A DNA stretch of 64,000 nucleotides from Tenacibaculum sp. M341 (GCF_004337695.1 NZ_SJXJ01000003.1:186001-250000), one strand, 5' to 3'. Numbered from the stretch's first letter, positions 48,890 through 58,557 are shown. The notes: generated by a model not told the origin, from the letters alone. Made by a program: numbers and translations.

Positions 48890-51106
48890 ATGATTAAGGT
48901 TAAACAGATAATAATCGTTTTAACTGTGTTATTTGCACAGCAAATTTTTGGACAAACTTTAAAGGGAAAAGTAGTGTCTCAAGATAATATCTCCGTTGCA
49001 GAGGTACATGTTTTAAACTCAAATGACGATCATCATACACATAGCAATGAAAGAGGAGCTTTTGTATTGCATCATGTAACTGTAGGAGATACATTAGTTA
49101 TTAGTCATATCAACTACAAAAAGAAGCAGATAGTTGTAGCTAATTTTAATCCTATAACGATCACCTTAGAGGAGAACTTAGTTTCATTAGAGGAAATTAC
49201 AATAGGGAAAAAATTAAATGCACTAAATGTAATTACAGCTGTTGATATTCAAACTAGTCCTGTAAACTCTTCTCAAGAAATTTTACAAAAAGTACCAGGT
49301 TTATTTATTGGTCAGCATGCAGGAGGAGGAAAAGCAGAGCAGATTTTCCTTAGAGGATTTGATATTGACCATGGTACAGATATTACAATTACTGCAGATG
49401 GTTTGCCTGTGAATATGGTGTCTCATGCTCACGGACAAGGGTATGCAGATTTACACTTTGTAATTCCAGAAACAGTAGAGAATATTGACTTTGGAAAAGG
49501 AGCTTACTATGCAGATAAAGGAAACTTTAATACTGCTGGTTATGTAGATTTTAAAACTAAAAATAGATTAACATCTAACGTTATTCAATTAGAGTCAGGT
49601 CAATTTAATTCACAACGTTTATTAGGAATGTTTAATTTAATTAACAATAACAAGCAAAGTGCTTACATTGCTTCTGAATACATTCTTACAGATGGATATT
49701 TTGATAGTCCTCAGAATTTTAACAGATTAAATGTTTTTGGAAAATATACTGTAAATGTTACTGATACTGATAAAGTAGGAGTAATAGTTTCTCATTTTAC
49801 AAGTAAGTGGGATGCTTCTGGTCAAATTCCTCAGCGTGCTGTTGATAGTGGATTAATTACTCGTTTTGGTGCAATAGATGATACTGAAGGAGGTTCAACA
49901 GGTCGCACAAATGTATTGTTATCGTACGATAAAATGATTTCTGATAACTCGTCAATAAAAAATAAACTTTTTTACAACAAATATAACTTCGAGTTATTTT
50001 CAAACTTTACTTTTTTCTTAGAAGATCCTGTAAATGGAGATCAAATTAAACAAAAAGAAACGCGTAGTATTTTTGGTTTTACCAGTGATTATAAACAAGA
50101 TTTTAATGATTTAGACGGAAGTTTTTCTGCAGGAATTAGTTTAAGAAATGACAGAAGTTTTAATAATGAGCTAGCTAATACATTAAACAGAAGACAAACT
50201 TTAAATAGAATTCAGTTTGGAGATATTAATGAAACTAATTTTGGAGCTTATGCAAGTGCAAACTTTAATTTCGGAAAGTTTACCATTAATCCTTCGTTAC
50301 GTTTAGATTATTTCAATTTTGAATATAACGATGCTTTACAAACAAACTACGAAACACAATCAGCAACAGAAAGTATTGTAAGTCCTAAATTAAATGTGTT
50401 CTATAATCACAATGAAAATTTACAATTATACTTAAAAGGAGGAAAAGGATTTCATTCAAACGATACTCGTGTTGTAGTAGCGCAAAATGGAACAGATATT
50501 TTACCTGCTTCTTATGGTTTTGACGCTGGATTTATTTGGAAGCCAATTCCTAAATTATTAATTAATACAGCATATTGGTATTTATTTTTAGAGCAAGAGT
50601 TTGTATATGTTGGAGATGCTGGAATTGTTGAACCTAGTGGGAAAACAAACCGTCAAGGAGTTGACTTTAGTTTACGTTATGAGCCAATAAATAGATTGTT
50701 TTTTAATTTAGATGCAAACTACACACATGCAAGAGCCTCTGAAGAAGCTGCAGGGGAAGATTTTATTCCATTAGCGCCTGATTTTACCATAACAAGTGGA
50801 TTAAACTATAAGAGTATTTCAGGATTTTATGGTGGTTTACAATTAAGACATATAGATGATAGACCAGCAAATGAAGATAATTCTATTGTAGCAGAAGGAT
50901 ATACTGTAACAGATTTTAATGTAGGTTACGAGTTTAAAAACATTACGTTAGGAGTTCAAATTCAAAACCTTTTTGATGTAGAATGGAATGAAACTCAGTT
51001 TGCAACAGAATCACGTTTACAAACTGAATTAGCTCCTGTTGAAGAAATTCATTTTACACCAGGTACACCATTCTTTATCAAAGGAATGATTACAGTAAAC
51101 TTTTAA
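48890..51106 (+). CDS. TonB-dependent outer-membrane receptor with carboxypeptidase-regulatory-like domain
   Basis: A 738-residue protein. A signal peptide (VLTVLFAQQIFGQ) is followed by a CarboxypepD_reg-like domain (about residues 22-92), whose turn is unusually His-rich (NSNDDHHTHSNERG). A plug follows (NSSQEILQKVPGLFIGQHAGGGKAEQIFLRGFDIDHGTDITITADGLPVNMVSHAHGQG) and then a beta-barrel ending in a C-terminal F. It imports a large ligand using TonB energy. His residues in the turn and plug (DIDHGTD, VSHAHGQG) hint at a metal or metal complex, but this is not proof. Confidence 0.88.
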   Translation: MIKVKQIIIVLTVLFAQQIFGQTLKGKVVSQDNISVAEVHVLNSNDDHHTHSNERGAFVLHHVTVGDTLVISHINYKKKQIVVANFNPITITLEENLVSLEEITIGKKLNALNVITAVDIQTSPVNSSQEILQKVPGLFIGQHAGGGKAEQIFLRGFDIDHGTDITITADGLPVNMVSHAHGQGYADLHFVIPETVENIDFGKGAYYADKGNFNTAGYVDFKTKNRLTSNVIQLESGQFNSQRLLGMFNLINNNKQSAYIASEYILTDGYFDSPQNFNRLNVFGKYTVNVTDTDKVGVIVSHFTSKWDASGQIPQRAVDSGLITRFGAIDDTEGGSTGRTNVLLSYDKMISDNSSIKNKLFYNKYNFELFSNFTFFLEDPVNGDQIKQKETRSIFGFTSDYKQDFNDLDGSFSAGISLRNDRSFNNELANTLNRRQTLNRIQFGDINETNFGAYASANFNFGKFTINPSLRLDYFNFEYNDALQTNYETQSATESIVSPKLNVFYNHNENLQLYLKGGKGFHSNDTRVVVAQNGTDILPASYGFDAGFIWKPIPKLLINTAYWYLFLEQEFVYVGDAGIVEPSGKTNRQGVDFSLRYEPINRLFFNLDANYTHARASEEAAGEDFIPLAPDFTITSGLNYKSISGFYGGLQLRHIDDRPANEDNSIVAEGYTVTDFNVGYEFKNITLGVQIQNLFDVEWNETQFATESRLQTELAPVEEIHFTPGTPFFIKGMITVNF

Positions 51107-51151
51107 TAGAGCAGTTATATAACGACTAGTATATTAATTTAGATTTTAAAT

Positions 51152-51186
51152 AAAAAGACTTCGCTTTTAGTGAGGTCTTTTTTTTG
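51152..51186 (+). terminator. Terminator of the TonB receptor gene
   Basis: An 11-bp stem AAAAAGACTTC / GAGGTCTTTTT (one T-G wobble) with a 9-nt loop and T run, 46 bp behind the stop. Confidence 0.85.
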
Positions 51187-51947
51187 TTGTGAATTATTGT
51201 TTTTATGAGAAAGTATAAAGGGAGTAGTTTTATTTTTTTAAGTAGTTTTTAAAAGGTGTAAACAGCTAGAAGTTTTAATAAAATAGACATATGAAACTGA
51301 TTATTAAAAGATCAACTAACTGTTTACTTTTTTCATCTTCGATCTCATCAACATATATTGACAATTAATCCCCAATAACCGAAGAATCATTTATAGCTAT
51401 TTTAGTCATCAAGACTTATCAATTGTATTTTCTGATAAGTAGTTCCCCAACCCCAAAATGATGTATAACTAAAAAGCTAACCCTTTGCTTACCCTTATCT
51501 ATAGGCAAAAGGAATTTTTAAAATTTAAACGTATAACGAGTTTATTTTTAAATTCCGATTCTAAAGTATGAGTTTTAAAGACACAATAGATTTTATTAAC
51601 TAATTTTTATAGGAATTAAACGAATAGTGTTAACAAGATTGTAATTGTTTTGAATGTAGTTGAGATGTTGGTTAAAACTTTTAACATTGTAGGTAAATAG
51701 GAAGCGATTGTAGTAGATAAGTTTTCAATTGAGCACAACAAGAATGCGATTGTAGGGCATAGATAATTGAAATAGCAAAATGAGGAAGTTATTGTGGTAG
51801 TTTATTAAAGAATTGTACAGAAGAGAGTGAAAATTGTTGATGCTTGTTTTAACTATGGAGTTGTTAAAGACTAAGTTTCGTACAATTTAGTAAGTTTAGC
51901 AAATCGATTTATACGAATTATAGTAACTTACACTAAATACCGTTTTT
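51187..51947. other. Long AT-rich intergenic region
   Basis: About 760 bp with no frame of coding character on either strand. GCGATTGTAG occurs twice about 55 bp apart (near 51703 and 51757), and several imperfect ATTGTA motifs lie between 51630 and 51830. I see no tRNA, riboswitch or insertion sequence. It may hold the promoter of the oxidoreductase gene or be decayed DNA. Confidence 0.4.
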
Positions 51948-54248
51948 ATGAGTAAAGGCAATCAACGAAATATTTCAGTTACAGGAACTACAGACTTTTC
52001 AGATATTAAATTAACAGCTCCAAAAGAATATGCAGCCGGAATTACTGCAGTAAAAGTAGCTTTAAATCATGTTTTTAAAGAGATGGGAGTGGTAAAAGGA
52101 TTGAAAGGTTTGGGAGCAATGAATCAAAAAGAAGGATTTGATTGTCCTGGATGTGCGTGGCCAGATCCTGAAAAACCTTCTAAAGTAGCTGAATATTGTG
52201 AAAACGGAGCCAAAGCTTTTGCTGAAGAAGCAACGGATAAAAAAGTAGACGCTGAATTTTTTGCAAAATATTCTGTTGAAGAAATATCGCAATGGACAGA
52301 TTATCAAATTGGAAAAAGCGGGCGTGTAGTAGAACCAATGGTGTTGTATCCAGATAAAGTTAATTACGAACCTATTTCTTGGGAAAATGCATACAAATTA
52401 ATTGCCGAAAAGTTACACGAATTAGATATGCCAGATGAAGCTGTTTTTTATACCTCTGGACGCTCAAGTAATGAAGCTGCTTTTTTGTATGGATTGTTTA
52501 TTAGAGCTTTCGGTACTAATAACATGCCTGACTGTTCAAATATGTGTCACGAATCTAGTGGAGTTGCATTATCAGAAACCTTAGGAATTGGTAAAGGATC
52601 TGTAAAATTAGAAGATTTTGATAAGGCAGAGGTGGTAATGGTTATTGGGCAAAACCCAGGTACCAATCATCCTAGAATGTTGTCAGCTTTACAAAAATGT
52701 AAAGAGAATGGTGGAAAAGTTATTAGTGTTAATCCATTAGAAGAAGCAGGATTAATTCGCTTTAAAAATCCGCAAGAATTTAAGGGAGTTGTATTAGGTG
52801 GCGAACAATTGACAGATGTACATTTACAAGTAAAAATTAATCAAGATATTTCATTATTAAAACTGATCATATTAAAGTTAGCAGCAATTCATCAAGAGAA
52901 AGGAAATGTTTTTGATCATGAGTTTATTAAAACTTATACTAATGGTTACGGTGAATTAATGAAGCATTTAGAAGGTTTTTCTGAAGCAGAATTATTATCA
53001 AACTGTGGTGTATCAGAAGAAAAAATAAACGAAGTAGTTAACATTTTAGCTCATAAAAATAAAATCATTATTTGTTGGGCAATGGGATTAACACAGCATA
53101 AAAATGGCGTTAATAACATTAAAGAGTGTGTGAATTTACTGTTGTTAAAAGGAAGTGTAGGAAAAGAAGGAGCAGGAACATGTCCGGTAAGAGGGCATAG
53201 CAATGTTCAAGGAGATAGAACCGTAGGGATTATGCATCACGTAAAAGAAAACTTTAACAAAGCAATTAAAGATACTTTCGGGTTTGATGCACCTGAAAAG
53301 CCAGGTTACGATGTAGTAAAATGTATTGAGGCAATGCATAAAGGCAAAGCAAAAATATTTATGGCTTTAGGAGGTAATTTTGTGTCTGCTGCCTCTGATA
53401 CAGAATACACAGCACAAGCACTTCAAAACTGTGAATTAACAGTACATGTAAATACTAAATTAAATAGAACACAGCTAACTGCAGGAAAAACAAGTATTAT
53501 TTTACCAACTTTAGGTCGATCAGAATTAGATGTTAAAGATGGAAAAACTCGTTTTTTAACAGTAGAAAATAGTATGGGTAAGGTGCATAGAACTAAAGGA
53601 ATGCTACACCCTTCTTCTGAAAATTTAGTAAGTGAACCTGAAATTATAGGAAATATTGCCAACGCCTATTTTAAAGGAGACCATGTAGTAAATTGGAAAG
53701 CGTTAGGAAACAATTACGAATTGATTAGAGAAAAATTACAATTGGTAGTCAACGGTTTTCAAGGAATGGAAGAAAAATCAAAAGGAACTGGATTTTATTT
53801 GCCAAATAATGTAAGAAACTTAGATTTTAGTAAGTTACCTAACGGAAAAGCACAGTTTACCTGTTGTGAATTACCAAAGCATACAATTGCAGCAGATGAG
53901 TTTTTATTAATGACGATTCGTTCTCACGATCAATTTAATACAACAATCTATGGTATGAATGATAGATATAGAGGTGTTTTTAATGAACGTAGAGTTATTT
54001 TTATGAATGAAAAAGATATGGAACGTTTTGGTTTTGAGAAATTTGAAGTAGTTAACTTAACTAGTAATTACAACAATAAGCTACGAAAAGCACCTAACTT
54101 TAAAGTAATACCATATAACATTCCGCAAGGGAATTTAGGAGCCTATTTTCCAGAGACAAACTTGTTGATACCAATTCATGAATACGCAGATAAAAGTCAA
54201 ACACCCATAAGTAAATCAGTAATTGTAAAAGTAGAGAAGGTTAATTAA
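51948..54248 (+). CDS. Molybdopterin oxidoreductase, FdhF/YdeP family
   Basis: A 766-residue protein of the YdeP branch. The N-terminal FDCPGCAWPDP replaces the usual four-Cys [4Fe-4S] site. The molybdenum-site segment is FYTSGRSSNEAAFLYGLFIRAFGTNNMPDCSNMCHESSG, with Cys where formate dehydrogenase H has selenocysteine. MGD-binding segments follow (VMVIGQNPGTNHPRM, ICWAMGLTQHKNGV, CPVRGHSNVQGDRTVG), and a C-terminal dinucleotide domain (LLMTIRSHDQFNTTIYG). Substrate is not known for this branch; E. coli YdeP is linked to acid resistance. It appears to be monocistronic. Confidence 0.87.
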   Translation: MSKGNQRNISVTGTTDFSDIKLTAPKEYAAGITAVKVALNHVFKEMGVVKGLKGLGAMNQKEGFDCPGCAWPDPEKPSKVAEYCENGAKAFAEEATDKKVDAEFFAKYSVEEISQWTDYQIGKSGRVVEPMVLYPDKVNYEPISWENAYKLIAEKLHELDMPDEAVFYTSGRSSNEAAFLYGLFIRAFGTNNMPDCSNMCHESSGVALSETLGIGKGSVKLEDFDKAEVVMVIGQNPGTNHPRMLSALQKCKENGGKVISVNPLEEAGLIRFKNPQEFKGVVLGGEQLTDVHLQVKINQDISLLKLIILKLAAIHQEKGNVFDHEFIKTYTNGYGELMKHLEGFSEAELLSNCGVSEEKINEVVNILAHKNKIIICWAMGLTQHKNGVNNIKECVNLLLLKGSVGKEGAGTCPVRGHSNVQGDRTVGIMHHVKENFNKAIKDTFGFDAPEKPGYDVVKCIEAMHKGKAKIFMALGGNFVSAASDTEYTAQALQNCELTVHVNTKLNRTQLTAGKTSIILPTLGRSELDVKDGKTRFLTVENSMGKVHRTKGMLHPSSENLVSEPEIIGNIANAYFKGDHVVNWKALGNNYELIREKLQLVVNGFQGMEEKSKGTGFYLPNNVRNLDFSKLPNGKAQFTCCELPKHTIAADEFLLMTIRSHDQFNTTIYGMNDRYRGVFNERRVIFMNEKDMERFGFEKFEVVNLTSNYNNKLRKAPNFKVIPYNIPQGNLGAYFPETNLLIPIHEYADKSQTPISKSVIVKVEKVN

Positions 54249-54279
54249 TGAGGAATTATGAATGAGGAATTACGAATTG
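54247..54279. repeat. Short direct repeat of the dispersed intergenic type
   Basis: TGAGGAATTATGAATGAGG is followed by AATTACGAATTG, a tandem of GAGGAATTA-(T/C)GAAT units directly behind the oxidoreductase stop. Similar A/T words are scattered in intergenic DNA of many Bacteroidetes. No gene is associated. Confidence 0.4.
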
Positions 54280-54866
54280 TTTTTGTTGCTCTTTATTTGT
54301 AGGAAATCTGTGCTGTAAGAACTTTTTCAACTTTAAACTAATTAATTGAATATTAATGTGAATCTTGTCTAAGAGTAAAGGTTTTATTTTTAGTGATTTG
54401 CAGATTTGTTTGATCGAGACATGAGAAAAAAATCAAGCAGTTTTTGATGACATAAAGCTAAATTTTGATCATAAGTCTTGATTTTTGTTTCTTTTTATCA
54501 AGAAAAAGAAAGGAATGATAATCAAACTATGTGTTTTTATGTAGCTGTAAAATAATAGTTTAAAAAGAACGTCAATGGTAGTGTTATCGAGTTAAAAAGC
54601 TTTTTAACGAAGATATCTTACAAAGTAAGTCGAGATCTTTAGTAATTAGCCTACTAAAAACAACCTCTCTGCGCTCTAGGAGACAAAATGCTTTAAATAA
54701 TTATTTTCACTCAAAACTTTCACGTGAAACTCTCTGTCCAAATTTAATACTGTATTTCTAATATCAACAATCTCTTCTCTCTATTCTCTTTTCTCGTCTC
54801 TAAAAAACTTAATACCTACTACTTCATACTCAGTACTAATAGAAAAGAAGTATCTTTGTAAAATCG
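54280..54866. other. Intergenic region upstream of the cobalamin riboswitch
   Basis: About 590 bp without a gene. It is AT-rich, with a pyrimidine-rich stretch (54765-54800) and the word TACTACTTCATACTCAGTACTAATA (54818 on), of which an inverted, degenerate version (TTAGTAGGTAGTACAAAGTATTCAGTACTGAG region) lies at 58571-58602 beyond the operon. The riboswitch promoter should be near 54850 (TATCTTTG at 54851-54858 fits TAnnTTTG). Confidence 0.5.
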
Positions 54867-55024
54867 AATGGTTTTTTACGAGGGGTAAAAATTAAAAGGG
54901 AATTTGGTGAAAATCCAAAACTGTTCCCGCAACTGTAAAATTCGAAATAGCTTCATTTATAAAGCCACTGTACAAAGTATGGGAAGGCAAATGCAAGTAG
55001 AATTAAGTCAGGAGACCTGCCATT
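54867..55024 (+). promoter_or_regulatory. Cobalamin (AdoCbl) riboswitch
   Basis: Conserved blocks in order: a GGGAATTTGGTGAAAATCC core, CTGTTCCCGCAACTGTAA (B12-box-like), a GCCACTG segment, TGGGAAGGC and AGTCAGGAGACCTGCC. AATGG (54867-54871) pairs with CCATT (55020-55024) to close P1. It binds adenosylcobalamin or a related corrinoid and lowers expression of the operon downstream. Position ahead of cobA and cbiX agrees. The TATCTTTG box at 54851 lies 16 bp before it. Confidence 0.95.
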
Positions 55025-55043
55025 TAGAAAATAATTTATTTAG

Positions 55044-55064
55044 TAACTCTCGGGTAAAGAGTTA
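55044..55064 (+). promoter_or_regulatory. Hairpin in riboswitch expression platform
   Basis: TAACTCT / AGAGTTA form a 7-bp stem with a 7-nt loop; flanking ATAATT/AATTAT could extend it. It lies 20 nt behind P1 of the riboswitch and ends without a strong T run, so control may act at translation or by an alternative structure. Confidence 0.5.
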
Positions 55065-55120
55065 GAAAATTATGTAAGTTATCATATTTTCTTTCCTTGC
55101 CTGCTTAATTTCATTGTAAA

Positions 55121-55231
55121 ATGCAACATTTATTGATTTTATGCAGCGTATGGTATGTTTATGTATTAAGCACCATAGCTATTCAAAATAACAAAAATCT
55201 AAGTTTACTTAATCACTCACATATTCTTTAA
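55121..55231 (+). CDS. Possible 36-aa hydrophobic peptide under the riboswitch
   Basis: The frame MQHLLILCSVWYVYVLSTIAIQ... ends 2 bp before the next ATG. It could be one transmembrane segment, a leader peptide, or chance. Nothing else supports it. Confidence 0.3.
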   Translation: MQHLLILCSVWYVYVLSTIAIQNNKNLSLLNHSHIL

Positions 55232-55233
55232 TT

Positions 55234-56064
55234 ATGGGAAAAGATTTATCTAAAGTAGGAACGACTTTTCAATTTTGTGATGGAGGATCGTGTAGAAAAG
55301 CTAAAAGTGAACTGGCAGTAAGAGAAGCAAGAGCACATTTACGTAACGAAAATTTATGGGATACTACACACTCAATACGTACTCGTTGTAATGGTAGGTG
55401 TGAAGATGCGCCTACATGGATTGTGCAACCAGGAAACTATTGGTATAAAAACGTATCGCCAGAAAAAGCAGTAGAAATTGTAGCTTCTCATACCAAACAA
55501 AATAGTCCAGTTTCTGAGTATTTATTATTTAAAGATGGTGATGAGGTGTTGCAAACAGAAAATGAAAAAACAGTAGCACCCGTAGTTTTTAAATCAAAGA
55601 ATGATGCTGAATTTGGAGAAAACTTAGTAGCAAGATCTTCAGCATCTGATCAATACATTTATCCAGTGTTTAAAAAGTTATTTAGTTTTGATAGTGGAGT
55701 AAGTGTTTTATATAATGACAAAGAATATACAATTACACAAAAACATTCGGTAAGTTATGCCGATGATTTTGATGTGGAAGTAATAGGAAATGAAATTGAA
55801 TTTAAGTTAGCCATTGGTCCTATTACCAAGGCAATGGAAAAAGAGGTAGATGCAACTATTTTAGAAAGAAAAGTAGGAGTTGCAGAAGTAATTTGGTTAG
55901 AAAATAATTCAACATATAAAAGTGCCATTCGTTTAAAAAATAGAAAAGGGAAACATTTAATAACCGTTTTCATTGCTAAAGAAAATACCGATATTTGGCG
56001 CTACATTTTAGAAGTCTATTTAGGAATGGATGTAGAAAATCCAAGAATACTACATGAAGCATAA
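55234..56064 (+). CDS. [2Fe-2S] ferredoxin-like protein of the cobalamin operon
   Basis: A 276-residue protein. The N-terminal thioredoxin-like ferredoxin domain has four Cys in the pattern FCDGGSCRK...RTRCNGRCEDAPTW (about residues 14-70). A C-terminal domain (FSFDSGVSVLYNDKEYTITQKHSVSYADDFDVEVIGNEIEFKLAIGPITK...) is unrecognised. As first gene after the riboswitch it may supply electrons or metal handling for early corrin synthesis. The next gene starts inside its end (11-bp overlap). Confidence 0.75.
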   Translation: MGKDLSKVGTTFQFCDGGSCRKAKSELAVREARAHLRNENLWDTTHSIRTRCNGRCEDAPTWIVQPGNYWYKNVSPEKAVEIVASHTKQNSPVSEYLLFKDGDEVLQTENEKTVAPVVFKSKNDAEFGENLVARSSASDQYIYPVFKKLFSFDSGVSVLYNDKEYTITQKHSVSYADDFDVEVIGNEIEFKLAIGPITKAMEKEVDATILERKVGVAEVIWLENNSTYKSAIRLKNRKGKHLITVFIAKENTDIWRYILEVYLGMDVENPRILHEA

Positions 56065-56875
56065 ACAAATAAGCATACTAGGTTCTGGTTGGTTAGGTTT
56101 ACCACTAGCTAAAAGCTTAGTAGCAAAAAGATATACAGTTAAAAGTTCTACTACTACAGCAGAAAAAGTAGTAGCACTGAATGAAGCAGGATTACGAGGC
56201 TATTGTTTTAAGTTAGGTACAGATGAAGGACAAAAAGTATTGTCTGATTTTGTAGCGGAGAGTGAGATTATCATTGTTAATTTTCCTCCGAAACGAAAAA
56301 TAGTAGATATTGAAAAGGTATATCCAACACAAGTACAACAATTATTATCAGTAATAAATAATACGCAAAAGGTTATTTTTATAAGCTCAACCTCTGTGTA
56401 TCAAAATACCAATAATACTATTGATGAATCGTTGGTAACTCAACCAGAAAAAGCTTCAGGTAAGGCGGTATTAGCAGCTGAAAACTTATTAAGAGATCAA
56501 TTAAAAGACCGATTGACTGTTTTACGATTATCAGGATTGATTGGTTATGATAGATTGCCTGGTCGTTTTTTAGCAACAAAAACAAATTTAAAAAACGGAA
56601 ATGCGCCTGTGAATGTAATTCATAGAGACGATTGTATTGGTTTAATTACTGCAGTGATAGCGAAAAATTGTTGGGGTGAGATAATTAATGGATGTGCAGA
56701 TGAACATCCGCTTAGAAAAATTTATTACACTTTAGCAGCTGAGAGTATTGGATTAACTCCACCAACATTTGCTGATGATACAGCAGAAACTGCTTATAAA
56801 ATTATCAGTAATACAAAGAGTAAAGAGTTACTTAAGTATGAATATCAACATCCTGATCCGTTAAAATTAATTTAA
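56054..56875 (+). CDS. NAD-dependent epimerase/dehydratase-like protein (SDR)
   Basis: A 273-residue protein. A Rossmann fold opens with ISILGSGWLGLPLAKSLVAKRYTVKSSTTT; IIVNFPPKRK and VIFISSTSVYQN (Ser-Tyr in the extended-SDR position) follow, and RLSGLIGYDRLPGRFLA. It resembles YeeZ-type precorrin-context SDR proteins. Substrate unknown; the cobalamin operon setting suggests a tetrapyrrole or a sirohydrochlorin-related oxidoreduction, which is inference. Confidence 0.75.
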   Translation: MKHKQISILGSGWLGLPLAKSLVAKRYTVKSSTTTAEKVVALNEAGLRGYCFKLGTDEGQKVLSDFVAESEIIIVNFPPKRKIVDIEKVYPTQVQQLLSVINNTQKVIFISSTSVYQNTNNTIDESLVTQPEKASGKAVLAAENLLRDQLKDRLTVLRLSGLIGYDRLPGRFLATKTNLKNGNAPVNVIHRDDCIGLITAVIAKNCWGEIINGCADEHPLRKIYYTLAAESIGLTPPTFADDTAETAYKIISNTKSKELLKYEYQHPDPLKLI

Positions 56876-56877
56876 TA

Positions 56878-57615
56878 ATGAGGCACCCTATAGCTATTAT
56901 TGGAGCGGGACCGGGAGATCCTGAATTATTAACTGTAAAAGCACACAAATTACTGGTTGACGCAGATGTAATTTTACATGATAATTTGGTTTCTGATACG
57001 ATTCTTGATTTGAATACTACTGGTGAACGAATTTATGTAGGACGTAAATTTGGAGATGCTAGTGATCAAAAAGATAGACAAGATCGTATTAATGAGTTAT
57101 TATATGCCCATTATTTAAAAGGACAAAAAGTAGTTCGATTAAAATCGGGTGATCCTTATATTTATGGAAGGGCAGCTGAGGAAGCACGTTTTTTAATAGA
57201 AAAGAATGCTGAGTTTAATGTAGTTCCGGGAATTTCTGCAGCCATAGCAGCAGCCAATATTTGTAATATTCCAATTACAGAAAGAAATCATTCGAATGCC
57301 ATGCTTATTTGTACAGCGCATACAGCAGATTATTCTTTTGAACAATTAAACGGAATAGCTCATATGCTAAAAGCGGGAAATACTATTTCTATTTATATGG
57401 GATTGAAAAGTTTACATAGAATCATTCCGAAGTTATTAGAAGTTTGTAAAGATGAATCTATTCCTGTAAACGCAATTTCTAAGGTTTCTAGAGATCAACA
57501 AACTTTGGTAACTGGAAATTTAGGAAATATTGAAGAAAAAGTATTAGCAACAAACCTACAAATGCCAGTGGTATTTATCATTGGAGCAACACCTATACAA
57601 CCTAAAAACAACTAA
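56878..57615 (+). CDS. cobA: Uroporphyrinogen-III C-methyltransferase
   Basis: A 245-residue SUMT. The SAM-binding signatures are IIGAGPGDPELLTVKAHKLLVDADVILHDNLVS, RLKSGDPYIYGRAAEEA, VVPGISAAIAAANICNIPITER and a C-terminal SKVSRDQQTLVTGNL. It methylates uroporphyrinogen III at C2 and C7 to precorrin-2, the entry to sirohaem and cobalamin. It is a single-domain enzyme (no CysG fusion), 2 bp behind the SDR gene. Confidence 0.93.
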   Translation: MRHPIAIIGAGPGDPELLTVKAHKLLVDADVILHDNLVSDTILDLNTTGERIYVGRKFGDASDQKDRQDRINELLYAHYLKGQKVVRLKSGDPYIYGRAAEEARFLIEKNAEFNVVPGISAAIAAANICNIPITERNHSNAMLICTAHTADYSFEQLNGIAHMLKAGNTISIYMGLKSLHRIIPKLLEVCKDESIPVNAISKVSRDQQTLVTGNLGNIEEKVLATNLQMPVVFIIGATPIQPKNN

Positions 57616-57618
57616 CAG

Positions 57619-58557
57619 ATGAAGGAAGGAATTTTATTATGTGGTCATGGAACACGCAGAGAAGCAGGAGTAAAATCATTTAAAAGATTGGTTGGAATTT
57701 TAAAAGATCGTTATCAAGATAAATATGAGGTTGATTATGGTTTTTTAGAATTTAATCACCCTACATATGAAGCTGCTGTTGAGCGTATGTACTTAAATGG
57801 TATTCGTAAAATATATGCGTTACCTGTTATATTGTTTGCTGGATCTCATGCAAAAAATGATATTCCTTATGAATTAAATACGTTACAAAGTTATCATGAC
57901 GATTTAACGATTTCAATGGGTAAACACATTGGAGTGAGTTCTTTTTTATTGGATTTATCGTTAAAGCGTATTGAAGAAACTGAGAAAAATTTACCAAAGG
58001 TAGATCGAAAAGATACTTGCTTAGTGGTGGTTGGTAGAGGTACTACAGATCCTGATGCTAATAGTGATGTAGCTAAATTAACAAGTATGTTGTGGGATGG
58101 TATGGGATTTGGTTTTGCCACTACAGCGTATAGTGGAACTGCATATCCGAAGATTGATGAAGGTTTACGTATGGTTGATAAATTAGGTTTTAAACGAACA
58201 ATAGTAATTCCGTTTTTCTTTTTTACTGGTGTACTGTTAGAGCGAATTTATAAGCATGTTTCTGAAATGAATGAAGAATCTGAGAGAGAATATGTGTATA
58301 CCGATCCGTTTGGAGCTGATGAACTGATTTTACAAGCTTTTGATGAACGTTTGCATGAAGCTAAAAATGGAATAGCCAACATGAACTGTCAGTTATGTAA
58401 ATATAGAAAGCAGGTGATTGGTTTTGAACAAGATCAAGGAAAAGAGCAAATGGGGCATCATTTAAATGTAAAAGGAATTCTGTTTGAAGAGGACGAAAAA
58501 CCAAACGAAAAACAAAATACTTTTGGTAATAAGATTAAAAAGATTCTAGGAATTTAA
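57619..58557 (+). CDS. cbiX: Sirohydrochlorin cobaltochelatase, CbiX type
   Basis: A 312-residue protein with two chelatase half-domains. The first begins ILLCGHGTRREAGVKSF and continues to GFLEFNHPTYEAAVERM; the second begins CLVVVGRGTTDPDANSD and runs to FFFFTGVLLERI. Metal-insertion histidine is in CGHGTR. A Cys-containing C-terminal stretch (NCQLCKYRKQ) could bind a cluster or metal, as in some long CbiX proteins. It inserts Co2+ (or Fe2+) into sirohydrochlorin. It is the last gene of the riboswitch operon; later corrin genes are not present here. Confidence 0.9.
   Translation: MKEGILLCGHGTRREAGVKSFKRLVGILKDRYQDKYEVDYGFLEFNHPTYEAAVERMYLNGIRKIYALPVILFAGSHAKNDIPYELNTLQSYHDDLTISMGKHIGVSSFLLDLSLKRIEETEKNLPKVDRKDTCLVVVGRGTTDPDANSDVAKLTSMLWDGMGFGFATTAYSGTAYPKIDEGLRMVDKLGFKRTIVIPFFFFTGVLLERIYKHVSEMNEESEREYVYTDPFGADELILQAFDERLHEAKNGIANMNCQLCKYRKQVIGFEQDQGKEQMGHHLNVKGILFEEDEKPNEKQNTFGNKIKKILGI

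Noticed and set aside
51187..51947. Decayed insertion sequence
   Set aside because: No inverted-repeat ends, target duplication or transposase remnant seen; only short ATTGTA-type words.
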